Shown here one piece after another: positions 21,990 through 33,881 of a stretch of 64,000 bases of DNA. This stretch comes from Climacium dendroides (taxonomy: Eukaryota; Streptophyta; Bryopsida; Hypnales; Climaciaceae). The notes under the pieces are model-generated. The model did no database searches and had not been told where the DNA came from. It was given only the letters and a program-made list of their open reading frames with translations. The stretch spans positions 51,102,555 to 51,166,554 of the forward strand of contig OX467083.1 in the NCBI GenBank assembly GCA_950106755.1. The letters are read 5' to 3'. Within the stretch, counting starts at the first letter, position 1. Every line of letters begins with the position of its first letter. Both the position numbers and the translations under genes were made by a program.

Positions 21990-24900
21990 TCACATAGATG
22001 ATAAAGACATAGACTGAGAGTGGTCACTACTCTCAGTGGATGAAGTCTCCTGCTTTGATTCTACAGCTATCTCATCTACAAATTGCAGAATTCTAGGGTC
22101 TACAAATTTAGACTTTCTCTGTCTACAAAAATCCTCTTGACAGGCCAATGTCCCAACTAGAGCCTCTACATACGATGGCAACACAAAGGGCTTCTTTGGG
22201 CTTGATAAAAAAGAGGATAGAGTGAAAAATGGCCGGGGAGCAAGTGGATTGCAAGTTACGCTGCAAATGAGAAAATGATTATTAGGAATGATAAAAAGAT
22301 CATGTTCATGAAGAAAGAAACTTGTAGGATAAAGTCAAATTAAAGTGATCGAATAGTATACAGCTATTTGTAGAAAATGTAGAAAAAACAAGCAGGGGTA
22401 GACTTACTTACTGAAACGAGACTTCTTCACGATGTGGGGAACTTCAAGTTCTTGAGCTCCATCATCGTCAGAATCTTATACGACAGGTGCAAGTGACGGT
22501 GGAACATCTCTCTCCACGCGAATCATTGGGGCCAAAATAGCCTCAAAAATGCCCTTGTCTTCTTCAAGTGCAATGATGTGTCTGCTCAAAATCCTGCAAG
22601 CGTGGATGGAAGCCCCTAATCCCCAAATAGAACAAAACAAATTACAACAACACTCAATAAGAATAGAAGAACAAATAATAATCAATCTAAACAATAAAAG
22701 ACAGTAAATGGCATTGAGCAAATACCTGTCGCTGTAGTGCAATCAATAACAACATCGTTGGCAAATGTTGATGCTTCTATCAACATCTGCATGAAACGGG
22801 GATCCTTTTCTCTTGCACCCCTCCAAGGTTTGAAATTGCTATCCATGGTCAACGTCTCTCTCTTCGTGAAATTCTGAATAACATCATCAACTGCCACGTC
22901 TATTCCTAGCTCCTTCAGCTTGGGGCATGGTTGGAATAGAAACTTGGAAGGACCAATACCATCCAAGTTCCGGACCAGCAACATGACACGGAAGAACTGT
23001 GTCTGCAGAAGTGAAGTGGTGCCAAGTGAATAAGTCCAAATTGAATGAACAAATCTAAACTATTAGTTGCCATAACAAACCCATTGAAGCACAGATGTAA
23101 TCAATTAAGACAATCCAAAGAAAAGTTACCCAAAAAATCACTACTTGAAATAGAAGATGGAAAATTGAAGAATGAAAGTATGCACGTCAACAAAGGATGA
23201 GTACATGAATAAAACAAGGAACAATGAAGGATGTACATACCGTACTTCCAGTAGAGATCGGTGAGGCTAGGTGAAGCCAATTGGTTCCCCACCAATCCTT
23301 CATCTTCTGAAACGAATATGTTGCAGCGTACTTCAAAATCGTAGCCTTTGCGAGAGGACTCCGGGAATGAATAATAAGTAATGCACCATCATTGTGCAAA
23401 TGACCATCAGCAAACTCAAAGACCGCCTCCAGCCAAGAAGGGTCGGTTGTGTTCCATTTCGGAACACTATTTGTAGGTACTGATAGACCTGGGACAGGCA
23501 ACCCCTCAGGCATGTCCGCAATCACAAGGTCTACTCAGGGTTTATTGCTTGGAGCACCACGGAAGAAGCGCACCTTCTCTCCTTTGTGCTGCAAAATCAT
23601 TCAATTGATTAGGAACCAAACCAGGCATGTTTGAAAACCCCAACATACTCAACAAATGGATGAAAATGAAAATGCCAACCTTGTCAACAAAATTGACAAT
23701 GTCGTGGTATACTTTGGGAAGAGGATCGGCCAGGACATCCGTAAGAGAGTAATTCAAAAGCAACTCGTGAATAGAAATCTCTGAATCCGGCAAGTACTCC
23801 ACAGCGGATGGACCATGCTGCATCTCGTCATTGCTGAGTGAAGCATACTCAGTATCACGCTTAGTGCCACGTGAATTTGTGCGTTGGTGCTGGGAAGCCC
23901 CGTCATTGCAAGATGAAGGTAAGACATCCTTTTGGGGCCTCTTCCCCTTCTCCTTCTCCGCCGTTGGTACCCGATCGGACTCAACAACCTTCTTTGTCTT
24001 CTTCGTGGCTCTCTCCTTTGCCTTGTCCACCGCCTTGAAGTTCTTGAGTGCAATCTTCTTGTCTGCGTCGTCTCTCTTTTTGATTGCCTTTGCCTTTGCA
24101 TCCTCATCAAGGCCAGCGAACTCATCAAACTCCTCGACCACGTTTTGGGTATTGATTGACCGCTTTAGATGCTCCTCAAGCAACGGCGTAAATTCCGGCG
24201 GGCAGTCCAAGTACCACGCACCGGATTTCAAATGTAAGCTCGTCCACCATCTCAATTGTGACGCCGAGTACATGCAATGCTCTGAACTGACATCCAACCA
24301 TGTTCCTAAAAATGGAGGAAGGTCGCGCTTCGCAATTGCCCCCTTGGGTAACAACTCATACTTGAAATACCTGTACGGAACAAATACTTCAAAATACAGA
24401 AACTGATTCAACGGCCGCAATCAGAAAACATACTCAAGCATATCAGGATGGCATTAAGATATCAGATGTTTACCGATAGATCACCCGTTTGACAACTAGG
24501 TCAGAGCCTTTGTGTTTCTTGAAGTCATCTGACTTCCTGAAGACATCATGTCCCCTGAACTGGGGCAAGAAAGCATGGTCCCAAACTCGAATTCTCCAAT
24601 CTTCAACATAATCTGGAAAACTGTCGGGCTCCATGGGAGAGTCCAAAGCCAACTTGAGTTAGTCTTTCTTCACAATGTTATCAAACATTTCAGCTCCCGT
24701 GTCTTGTATCTGCAAGGCCATTAAAAGTGAAGTGGTATTCTACAAAATACTTTGCACTCCAAATTACAAAAACGGTCAAATGTCACAACGGAACAGATGA
24801 CAACCAAAAAATGAGATGAATGAAACATGATAGAAATGAAAGAAAAACACTTACTCCAGCATACCAACATGCCTTCACTAGGAAAGACTTCAGTTCTATC

Positions 24901-27118
24901 TCTCCAGCTGGCTTTAATGGAAACCTTCTTGCCTCCCTTGTCTGAACTGATGAGTTCCACCATCTGAGCCACTTTACCTTATGCTCCTTGCTAACATTGC
25001 AAGTTGCCACGGACTGCAACTTTTCTAGAGTCATCTCTGGAGTGATGTTTGAGCTCCAATGACGCTCGATCTGACACCACAAATCACATCTAGTTAAGTG
25101 AACAAAATGAGATCAGAAGAATAAAAAAAGGTAAAGTCTAAAGGGATGTTATCATACCTCTTGAAGCCACTCAATTCCTAGGTTGGGATTGGCAACGGCA
25201 GTCAATTTCCCCAATTTTTGAACTAACTTAGCTGTCTTCTCTTTCGTACCTAACCTCATGGCATCCAAGACACCCTCCTCTGATTGTAGGTCCATAGGTG
25301 TCTCTTCCCTATACAACCTAACTGCTAGGTCAGCGGCCGCTGCTATCTCATACTGCAAAACCACATGGAAGTGAGAAAACCATTGAAAGCATTGATGTTT
25401 CTAAAGACCTCTACTATAGAAACAATATGCACATGATTTGAGAGAATCGTTACCCGATAGATGAATGAAGTGAACACTTCAACCGACATTGAGTACCAAC
25501 TCTTACGCAGATTTTGTTGGCATTGAGTCATCTCAGTCTCATTTAAATGCTCAGAGAACTTCTCAAGCGGCAGCATGCCATATTTTTGAACATGGTATAG
25601 CGTATGGACAAGACTGGTCTTGATGAACGAGCTTTCTGTATGCCTGAAACGGAGGCAAAAACACATCAATTTCTTCCTACACGATCACATAGAAAAGACA
25701 AAATGATGAACTACTTGCAAAGGAGCACTCACTTATTAATGTCGTGCATAGCATGCATGACATCACTAATCCTCCCCTTAGTGTCAAGAATGATGGAATC
25801 CACCGAAATATGCCAATCCCGGTCACGGTTGTGGTGTTTCCTGATGTAAGAGGTCCATGCCAGAAGTCTGTGGTTGCCGTCGCAAACGAAGAACTTAGAC
25901 CCTTGAAAGTTTTGGAGGCCTGGGGTGGAAGACAACATTGCATTGAATTTGTCGTTCTCTTCATTCCACATCGGCCCCCAAGCCTCTCTTTCCGCATCAG
26001 ACACCATTTCACTCTCCCCCTGCTCATTAGTAAGGGACACATAAAAAACATTCAATCCATCTCTGTACCCATGAACGAACTCCTGCTCCAATTTGGTAAG
26101 ATCGCTTTGAAGTGTGGGTCTAACCATGGGCATTTGGACAAGGCGACACAATGGAATCCGAATCCGAGATATAGAGGTAGGTTTTAGGCGTAATTCGGCA
26201 ATGGAGGCTACAGAGTTCACCTTCTGAGACCTCCTATAGGTATCCTCGGTTTGGAATTTTTCTTCATCTTTCCCTTCGTCTTGGTGAATATTCTCAACCT
26301 TAATGTCAACATCAGCAGTGGTAACAAGCTCCATTGTATTCTCCAAAACTTGAATTGGTGAACCTATTTCCACCTGAATCGAAGTCATACAAGCCATCCA
26401 ATAATGTCATTAGTAAGAAACAAGTCGAAGAAGTGAGTCACTCATGAAGTACATGAACAATGAATGAACTATATATCTCGGGGTCCCCCAGCTCACTGGG
26501 TGACCTAGCACATCAACACAATAGCGCTCCCCCCTTCCCCTCAGCGCCGAAGGTAAGGCCGGGGCGGGGGAGTCCTGATGCAAAAACTCGCAGACAGGAA
26601 GAAAACAGGGTGACCCCGCGGACGAAGCAAGGGCCCCGGAGCTCACCTTCGACGGAGCACATCAACACAATAGCGCTCCCCCCTTCCCCTCGGCGCCGAA
26701 GGCAAGGCCGGGGCGAGGGAGTCCTGATGCAAAAACTCGCAGACAAGAAGATAACAGGGTGACCCCGCGGACGAAGCAAGGGCCCCGGAGCTCACCTTCG
26801 ACGGAGCACATCAACACAATAGCGCTCCCCCCTTCCCCTCGGCGCCGAAGGCAAGGCCGGGGCGAGGGAGTCCTGATGCAAAAACTCGCAGACAGGAAAG
26901 AAATGGAGCGACCTAGAACCCTAAACCTTCTTAATTTTTCTGAGAGAAACAAGGATTGACAGGAATGCAAAGTTGAATACCTCTGAGCTCTGAGTTGTTG
27001 GTCCTTCCGTCGACTTCATGGAATGGGTCACTTCTTCCTGATCGTTGTTGTTCTCATCGTGTTCTTCGCTTCTCTGCACCTCCGCGGCTGTACTCCTAGT
27101 TTTCCGTTTCTTCGCCAT
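21990..27118 (-). pseudogene. C1 ParB-like/DNA methyltransferase-like gene (stops present)
   Basis: The model runs from ATG 27118 to TGA 21990 in about eleven exons with GT-AG junctions. Exon 1 (27118-26981) encodes a basic NLS-like MAKKRKTRS. A large exon (26381-25734) has a conserved IPLCRLVQMPMVRPTL segment and the ParB-type motif FFVCDGNHRLLAW. Four helical exons follow, to 24480. The exon 24370-23685 has a long Lys/Glu-rich charged run. The exon near 23590-23240 contains DLVIADMPEGLPVPG (motif IV position, D-x-P), and 23002-22726 ends in VVIDCTTATG (motif I). The next exon begins GASIHACRILSRHIIALEEDKGIFEAIL, the usual C-terminal motif I-II layout of beta-class DNA methyltransferases. 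In-frame stops at 24661-24659, 23537-23535 and 22478-22476 break this copy. C2 carries an open copy. Confidence 0.7.
26510..26905. repeat. 149-bp tandem repeats in the first intron of the C1 ParB gene
   Basis: About 2.7 units, starting near 26510, 26659 and 26808. Each holds a GC-rich palindromic core (CTCGGCGCCGAAGG, CAGCGCCGAAGG in the first), related to the exact 12-bp palindrome in the transposase intron at 30708. The unit creates spurious frames on both strands. Confidence 0.8.
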
Positions 27119-27210
27119 GTCCGCTTTCTAGGTTAGAAGAAGCACAATGGAAATGTGTAGAGAATAAGGAATGAGCCCTGTCACAAAGGCATACAAAATA
27201 ACGTGGACCC

Positions 27211-27630
27211 CTAGTTGTAACGGGGACTTTCTCGAGTTTGTATGGTCATCAGCTGATTCATTCTTGGATATCCTAATGGTACTTCCAAGATACAATATTG
27301 CAAAGGGAAAAGGAACTGCGAATACCGAGTATATTTACTTACTGAATGATGCAATCTCTCTTGGCCAATGCTACACCTTGGTGGCTCTTCCTCAGGGACA
27401 CTTACAATATGCTCACTCTTTGAAATGAGATCTATATTGAAGTCGTCTACATGCATTACAACACTTTGAGTTTGTTCACGTGGCTGGGACTCAGTCAATG
27501 ATACAACCTTCTTACTTCTATTTCTTGACCTCTGCAATTCTTTCCTAGAAGAAAAAAATGTTCTTCCTCTCTTCCTCCTTTTCCTAGAACCATGCCGAAT
27601 TCCATCGCTCGTGATATCTGGTGTAAGCAT
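27211..27630 (-). CDS. C1 small basic protein
   Basis: 140 codons from ATG 27630 (MLTPDITSDGIRHGSRKRRKRGR), ending just upstream of the ParB gene start at 27118. The N-terminal third is strongly basic (GSRKRRKRGRTFFSSRKELQRSRNRSKK), a likely nuclear localisation or DNA-contact region, and the rest is unremarkable. The C3 homologue at 63146 shares the MLT start, the R/K-rich cluster and the FSS(R/Q)K(E/S)L(Q/R)RSR segment. It may be a separate gene or an upstream exon of the ParB gene. The function is unknown. Confidence 0.45.
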   Translation of the reverse strand: MLTPDITSDGIRHGSRKRRKRGRTFFSSRKELQRSRNRSKKVVSLTESQPREQTQSVVMHVDDFNIDLISKSEHIVSVPEEEPPRCSIGQERLHHSVSKYTRYSQFLFPLQYCILEVPLGYPRMNQLMTIQTRESPRYN

Positions 27631-27714
27631 ATGACTAACACTACATACATACGACCATTGTATGTAGTGATAATTATCAATGAGAAATAGGGTAGTGTAG
27701 TTGGATCGAACCAT

Positions 27715-28422
27715 CCCTGCGTTCAGGATTTAGGGTAACCAATCATATTATTGGGACTACTTTCGTTCTCAAAGTGTCAAAACTATTCAAATTCAAATTC
27801 CTCTAATCAATTCATGATTTCACCGTACTCAACATTTGAACCCCAATAATTGTTTTTGGAAGTACTTCACGATTTTCTAATTTGATTTATGAAATCCAAT
27901 ATCACACAAGTACCCTCTTCTACAGGCTTGTGTCCATAATTCAGTTATTAGAATATTGGTTACTGTTGGTAATTGAAGCTAAATCTGCATAGTCTACTCT
28001 ATTCGATTTGATGAACTAATGGTCCAATTTTTATAATGTTCGAAACTCGCGTACAAAGAAGATCTACATATTTTCATGTTGTTATTGTGCCACAATCTAA
28101 CTATTAAGCTTAATAAAGTTCAATTCATTTGGCGTTCGTGTTACTTTCATTCAATGGACAGTTGAACGCATTTCCTTAATTCCAAGCGCAACCATCTGTA
28201 TCAGTAACTCTTTAAAGTATATTATATATGGGTCGCTATTATATTAATGAATATTAATTGTAGATGCTAACATTGCAAATCCTGGATTGTCAAATCCATT
28301 TTAATCTCATTCATATGGCCATGCAGCACGCTTAGGAAGGGTGCTCAGTTCAAACGTACTTGATCGTTGAAATAGTTTAGGTCATATTGTTCTTGTCAAT
28401 AGTGGGATTCGATTTTGGGAAC
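27715..28422. other. C1 divergent intergenic region
   Basis: About 0.7 kb of AT-rich sequence between the small basic gene (minus) and the transposase gene (plus). It must hold both promoters. C3 has a matching gap of about 0.7 kb. I cannot assign TATA boxes with confidence. Confidence 0.4.
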
Positions 28423-31400
28423 ATGGCCTCCCTTTGAGCGGATGGCCATGAGGTTCCTCTCTTTTTCCCTCTTGGAGATCAGGATTTTATTGTGGTTTCT
28501 GCTCACCTTCTTCATGTACGTTTTGGATTTGTCATGTCTAATATCTATGTTGAAAAGGAGGTATTCTCTGAGTCCAGAACTTTAAGAGAGTCAATCCATA
28601 TGCAGAGAATGGTAGTTGATGACAATCATTTCTGGCATCTTCGGGAAGGGTGTTATCGAGCTTACGGTTTACCATTTGTTATGAGGGTAGACTCCACTGA
28701 GATCTTTCATCGACATTCCGAACATTCTACAGTGGACATGCCTCCTTCCCATCGTGACAACCGAAACACTTCTGAAAGTGAGCATGTCACAAATATTGTC
28801 ACTCCTTTTCCTTTATTCACTATAAAGCAAGAACCCAATGACCTTGTTATAGATCTGTCGAGTGAGTCCGAAGGAGAGTCTCCAAACCAGCCAATACTTC
28901 CTAGTACAGTCTCTGACGATGCCCTCAACACATTGTCTACGACAAAGCTAATGCCTTCTACTAGTAGTCCTGCTTTGTCCACGTACTCGCGTCCACCAAC
29001 ATATCCCGGTTGTGCATCCGCAATTAGTATTGTGGGTTGCCTACGTAAGCTAGCGTCTATACGTGGTTCTCGAAATGAAGTAGCATCATTAGACTATGAT
29101 GCACTTATCCATCACAAGGTTCAGTACCTTCCTGCTAATTTTGACGGAGATGTAGTTTTTGAGTTGCCTTCTCTTTCGATGCTGACTTCATCATCTGCTG
29201 TTGGAAAGTTACAGGGCATGGATAAACGTTATAATGGACATGCTTGGTGTAGGACAATGACATTTAACATCAACAATCACGATGGCTTGAAGTTTAGAAA
29301 ATCTTGTTGTGCAGGCCATCTTATTTCTAAGAATTCAGAATGCAACTACTTGAAGCGTTCTTCTTAGCCAAACGAGACTGAGTGGTGTGGTTTCACTCCT
29401 GGACCATTTCGTATTGGTGCCATTCCTCCAAAGGATTCTACCCTCCTTTGTAAGATATGCAAATGTCCGCCTCATTGCATCAATGTCTGTGATGCTCGAA
29501 TCTATTATATTGTTGGTGATTCTGCAAGCATGACAAGAGCTTGCATTCATTTGGGGAATCATGTGCATCCGGTCGCTTCCGGAACATGTAGAGAGTCTTT
29601 AGGTGTTGTGTCCGAACTCATTGCTGGCGAGGTTTCCAAAACCCCTAGTGCCACTAACTCTGCCATTGCCCTAGCAGCTAGCAAGCAATTTCTTGATAGC
29701 CACTTGATACACAACGGTGAAGGTCCAAAGCAGATGTTGCAAGGGAATTCGTTAGATGATGTAATGGATAAGTTCCAGATACTAAGTTCTCCTAATATCC
29801 GAAATGTTATTTCGTCTTTCCGTTCAAGTGGCAAAAGTGGGATAATAGATAGTATCATGAATATGAAAAGGAATTTGAGGTTTGAGTACATCCACGATAG
29901 TGTGTTTCCTGGTCAAGGCAAAGAGAAGGTTTACTTGTTTAAGATGCTTGTAGAAGGGCCAGGGAGTGGTGTGGACCTTGTCAAACGGATGCAACCGGGT
30001 GGAGATCTGGAGAATGCATGGCTCATGTTTGACCATGTCAAGCGGGTTAAAGACTGGACAACCATGGCTTGCCATGTTTACGATACAAGATGCCGGAAAG
30101 TGATGACAATAACAGTGTGTGATATGCAATCTAAGGACACTGAGGTTCAATGCATCATGTGGAGATCTTTGAACGAAGTCATGAGACGCAATGGCATTGA
30201 GATTCCGAATTTTAAAGGCTTTATGGCTGATAGCGCACAAGCGAATTAGAATGCCGTTCGAATTGTCTATGGATCAGGAGATCCCAAAACAAAGATGGTG
30301 AACCGAGAGCGGACATGTCTTTTACATTGGAGTACCTCTTTGCATCGCCATACACAGAAGCTCATCAAGCCGGACTTGCAACACCAACATACTCAACTTT
30401 GTAAGCAATATAAAGACTCCAAAACTATGGACGAAGCTGAGACGCGTTACCTAGCGATACGATCTTAGTGGCTTTCATCTGGAGCAGCCTCGGAAGATGC
30501 TATGAGGGAACTCGAGTTGTGGCTTGCATTTTGGCACTTTCGATATCGTCAGTGGGGCGGGTTCATGCAAATGGTAATTTTCCTATCTTATCTTTCTTAT
30601 TTTGCAATCTTTTAGATCCACTTTTATTTTACTGAAACAAAGCTTGGAGCAAATATTGCTACCTTCTTTGAAAAGATTGATCACTCCAGAGTATCGGGGA
30701 TTCTCCCCTCGGCGCCGAGAGGAGCCTTGCCCGTATAGTAGAGAGATCAAAGTTTAAGTATTTCATTGTAACTCAGAACTCTGATGATACATAATTTTGG
30801 ATTTGATTTGTCATTGATATTGTTATTTCAGGAATTAAATGTTGAGGAAATGGCAGACATGCCATCATGCAACTTATCTGAAACAGTCCATAATAGGTGG
30901 TTGCAGCAATCGGGTAATCGGGGTAATGATTTGTTTGCCGCAACTTCTGATGACTGCATTCGAGCTTTCATGCAAATGACCAATTATCGAGCTTTTCTGA
31001 AAGGCAACATATCAAGGTCAGGGCCATCTAAAGAGGAGTTAAAGTTACGAGGCGCTAGACATAGCGGGGATCCTAAGAAGATTGCGGAGGCGCTGAACGA
31101 CCTTCCTGGAGGGGTTGGTGTTGCATCACGTATTCCCCATTTAGAAGGCGAAGAAGTATTTGGTAGCAGTAAGCGAAAGCTTGACCTCCCCATTGGGTCA
31201 GATGGTGACTCTCATCGTCCAGACAAGGTCAACTTCTCTCAGCCTCGAGTACAAACACGATCAACCACGGTTGCTTCTAATGAAGCAGACACGTTGGTTG
31301 ATTCTACGCATGTACCACATGTGACATTTGCAATGGAAACTGACTGTGATACTTTACAGTGGCATATCGCAAGAATCTCACACAAGTCCAGTTGCAAATG

Positions 31401-32220
31401 TCACGCACAACAACGGAATTCAAGCATCCACTGTGTTGCCAAAATTGCAAAGGGATCTAGAGGTACTCCAGCTCCGACCTATCGTGGTAGAAAAAAACAG
31501 TACGGCGGAAACAAAGAGATCATGACTGACTTCTGGTTTTGCCCAGATGATATTGAACGATGTGTCCGAGGCTCCAAACGAGTTTGGGTAATTGATTGGC
31601 CCCAAGTTCCGGATGTGTGGCCTGTACTAACAGGCACAAATTTGACCCGCCAAGAAACATTGTTGTTGTAAGAGGCTGGTTTCCAGCTACAACAACGACC
31701 ATCTATGTCTCCTCGACGTTTATTCACCATGTCCAATGTATTCCAGGCCATCTACTATGATCAGCCTAGTCCTTTGTATGTTGACACATATCCAACTACT
31801 CGAAGGAGCAAAGCTATTTGCCGTATTGCAAATGCTCCTACAACAGAGCACCGCAATAAATGGGAGAGTGCTGGTAATGTCAAGGGAACAATTCTAGGAG
31901 TAACCTTGCTCCCCTTCCCTGGACTTGGAGCCATAATCTCCCTTCAATCCGGACTTGAACCTCGGCAAAAGCTTTATCGCATTACACTTGGCATGTATCT
32001 AGAATGCACTTGTCCTGATTTTGTCGACATGGCCATTTCAGCAATTGGTGGACGCCAACAATACGTGCATTGCAAACATCTTTATTACTTACTTCGCTAC
32101 TTCAGCAAAATGAATCCGACAGAGGATAAGTTTATACATTCTCTAAGCTTCAGCTTCAATGAAGTGAAGCTCCTTCTCACAAAGGCCAACATCATCAAAG
32201 TTTCAAGGGACAGTCTTTAA
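28423..32220 (+). pseudogene. C1 SWIM-finger transposase (five stops)
   Basis: Exon 1 is 28423-30573 and exon 2 is 30832-32220 (1,389 bp, the same length in C2 and C3). The architecture matches C2: N-terminal HLLHVRFGF segment; Ser/Pro linker with a DLSSESEGESP patch; Cys/His clusters (C-CK-C...HLGNHVHPV); an RNase H-like region with DHVKRVKDWTTMACHVYD and FKGFMADSA; and a C-terminal SWIM finger (CTCPDF...VHCKH). In-frame stops lie at 28435 (TGA), 29365 (TAG), 30247 (TAG), 30466 (TAG) and 31669 (TAA). Against the paralogues four are simple transitions: R to TGA, W to TAG twice, Q to TAA. I infer a MULE-like or KDZ-like DDE enzyme, and the superfamily is uncertain. Confidence 0.75.
30708..30719. 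repeat. Palindrome in the C1 transposase intron
   Basis: Exact 12-bp palindrome CTCGGCGCCGAG in an AT-rich intron. The corresponding intron in C2 and C3 carries a different palindrome (TCCGTCGGATCCGACGGA, or its 10-bp core). The same core as here recurs in the 149-bp repeats at 26.5-26.9 kb. Confidence 0.6.
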
Positions 32221-32651
32221 CATGTTTAGAAGTCCAAGAATCCCTAGGTGATTGGTATTAATGATTGAAGGACTATACACTAAAGTGAGATGTATAGCTT
32301 TAGAAGTACCAATTTGTATGTTTGAATACTGTAATTTCTTGAAGTATTCAATACAACCTATTTTCAATCTCGACTTACTTTTTCTTGTAGGTCATTAATT
32401 TGCCTTTCACAACATGCACTTCTATTACTCTAACCAGTAATTGAAACTCAAAATTGTATACAAATTGTATATAACCACGGTAATAGGTCCACGGTAATAG
32501 GGTACGAATATCCTGAAAATAGAATTTATTTGAATCCCTTTCTTGAAAATTCTATTTTTATAAATATTATTGAATTTTTTACAATTCCAGAACTCCACGC
32601 TCACATACTTCATGCTCAACGCTCGTAGGCTCACGCTCACATGCTCACAAT
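32221..32651 (-). repeat. C1 right subterminal region and terminal repeat
   Basis: 431 bp from the transposase stop to the element end, with no gene. Two copies of CCACGGTAATAGG (32475 and 32489; reverse complement of the subterminal motif) are followed by a GCTCAC-rich terminus at 32590-32651. Confidence 0.7.
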
Positions 32652-33881
32652 CTAGCACCGTTGGATGAGAAGATAAAGGATGTCGCCCACGACAGTGGTC
32701 CATTCTTGAAAATTCGGTGTGTTACAGTTGTGACAGGACAACCTGAAAGCGAGCAGTACCACTTCACTATTCGCTTGGACTCCTCAAGATGTGCCTTCAA
32801 CATATCGCACTTCCTCTCAACGCTGGAACCGACTAAGTACAGAACGGAGATTCCCGACCTTGAGAAGAAAGTTGACCACAACTACTTCAAGACAAAGGAC
32901 GGGAAGTTGGCAACGGGGAAGGCCCTATACTCTCGCCTGAAGACACTCCTGAACGACTTCACAATTTTGAAGACGAAACTTGAGCTGAAGAAGAAAGACA
33001 TGACTATCAGAACTGTCTCCCAGGAGTTTCCAAGTAACGTGGAGGGACAGAGCTCAATGGGTACACCTGGAACCCAACAGAGTCGGGGGACAAGAAAATC
33101 CATGCAGGCCGCTATTCCAACACGAGCTCCCAGGAAAAGTAAGTTCGCATCAACCTCAGCAGCGGCAACAGCAACGCAAGACCCTAGTGCAGTTTTACCA
33201 GGGGAGCTGAGTTTTGTGTCCGCGGTAACTGAGGTCCCACTCCCTTATGACGCCAAAAAGTCGCACGATTACATTGCGTCCGCGGAAGCATACAAGGCCT
33301 ACTGGAAGCACTGCACGGACGCCTACATCTTTGGCCTGGAGGATAAGAAGACAATTTCCGCTCATCAAGGCCCCAGAGGACTTAAACATCCGTAGCCATG
33401 AAATGAAGCTCGCGGAGGACATGATGACATACCTCTGGGAAATGCCAGATAAGTCTACAAAACAAACATTGTGTGTTATGCCAGTGGACTGCTTCGAGAA
33501 GCCAAAGCCGGAGGACTGGCCAGCACTTGAAAGGAAGAACTTCTACATCATCAATGGGTAGCACAGTGTGACTGCCAACAAAATGATGCTGGACCAAAAC
33601 CTTGACGAAGAGATTGTCAAGAACTTTCGTCAATGGGATTGCTAATTGGTCTGGTCCACCGATGCCCAGAAACTACGGGACATATCGGCGTACTACAATA
33701 GGGTCAACCACTTCGTGGCGCAAAAGCCCTCGTGGTCAACAAACATTCTGGGAGCCAGAAAAGTGTGGGAACTCATGAGGAGGCCACGCAATCCGAAGGA
33801 AGCAGCCCCAATAGCGACAATGTCTAACGTCAGGCGAAACGCTGAGAGTACAGCAAATAAGAAGAAATTCATGGTAAGAGA

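Larger units (their letters stand above)
21435..32651. mobile_element. Element C1 (11.2 kb, SWIM transposase and ParB/methyltransferase)
   Basis: 11,217 bp flanked by CTA duplications (21432-21434 and 32652-32654). Inverted ends are TTCTGTGAGCCTGTGAGC on the left and ATTGTGAGCATGTGAGC reading inward from the right. The subterminal motif ACCTATNACCGTGG is found near both ends. Contents from left to right: a ParB-like/methyltransferase gene (minus), a small basic protein gene (minus) and a two-exon SWIM transposase gene (plus), so the two large genes diverge. Both large genes carry stops, and this copy looks dead. Insertion in T1 is proven by exact restoration of the split host gene. Confidence 0.85.

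Noticed and set aside
23831..24406. 191-codon plus-strand ORF
   Set aside because: Antisense of the charged Lys/Glu exon of the C1 ParB/methyltransferase gene. It is rich in Ser/Phe, as expected for such a shadow.
26460..26970. ORFs of 66-102 codons on both strands
   Set aside because: They derive from the 149-bp tandem repeat in an intron and share repeated peptide text.
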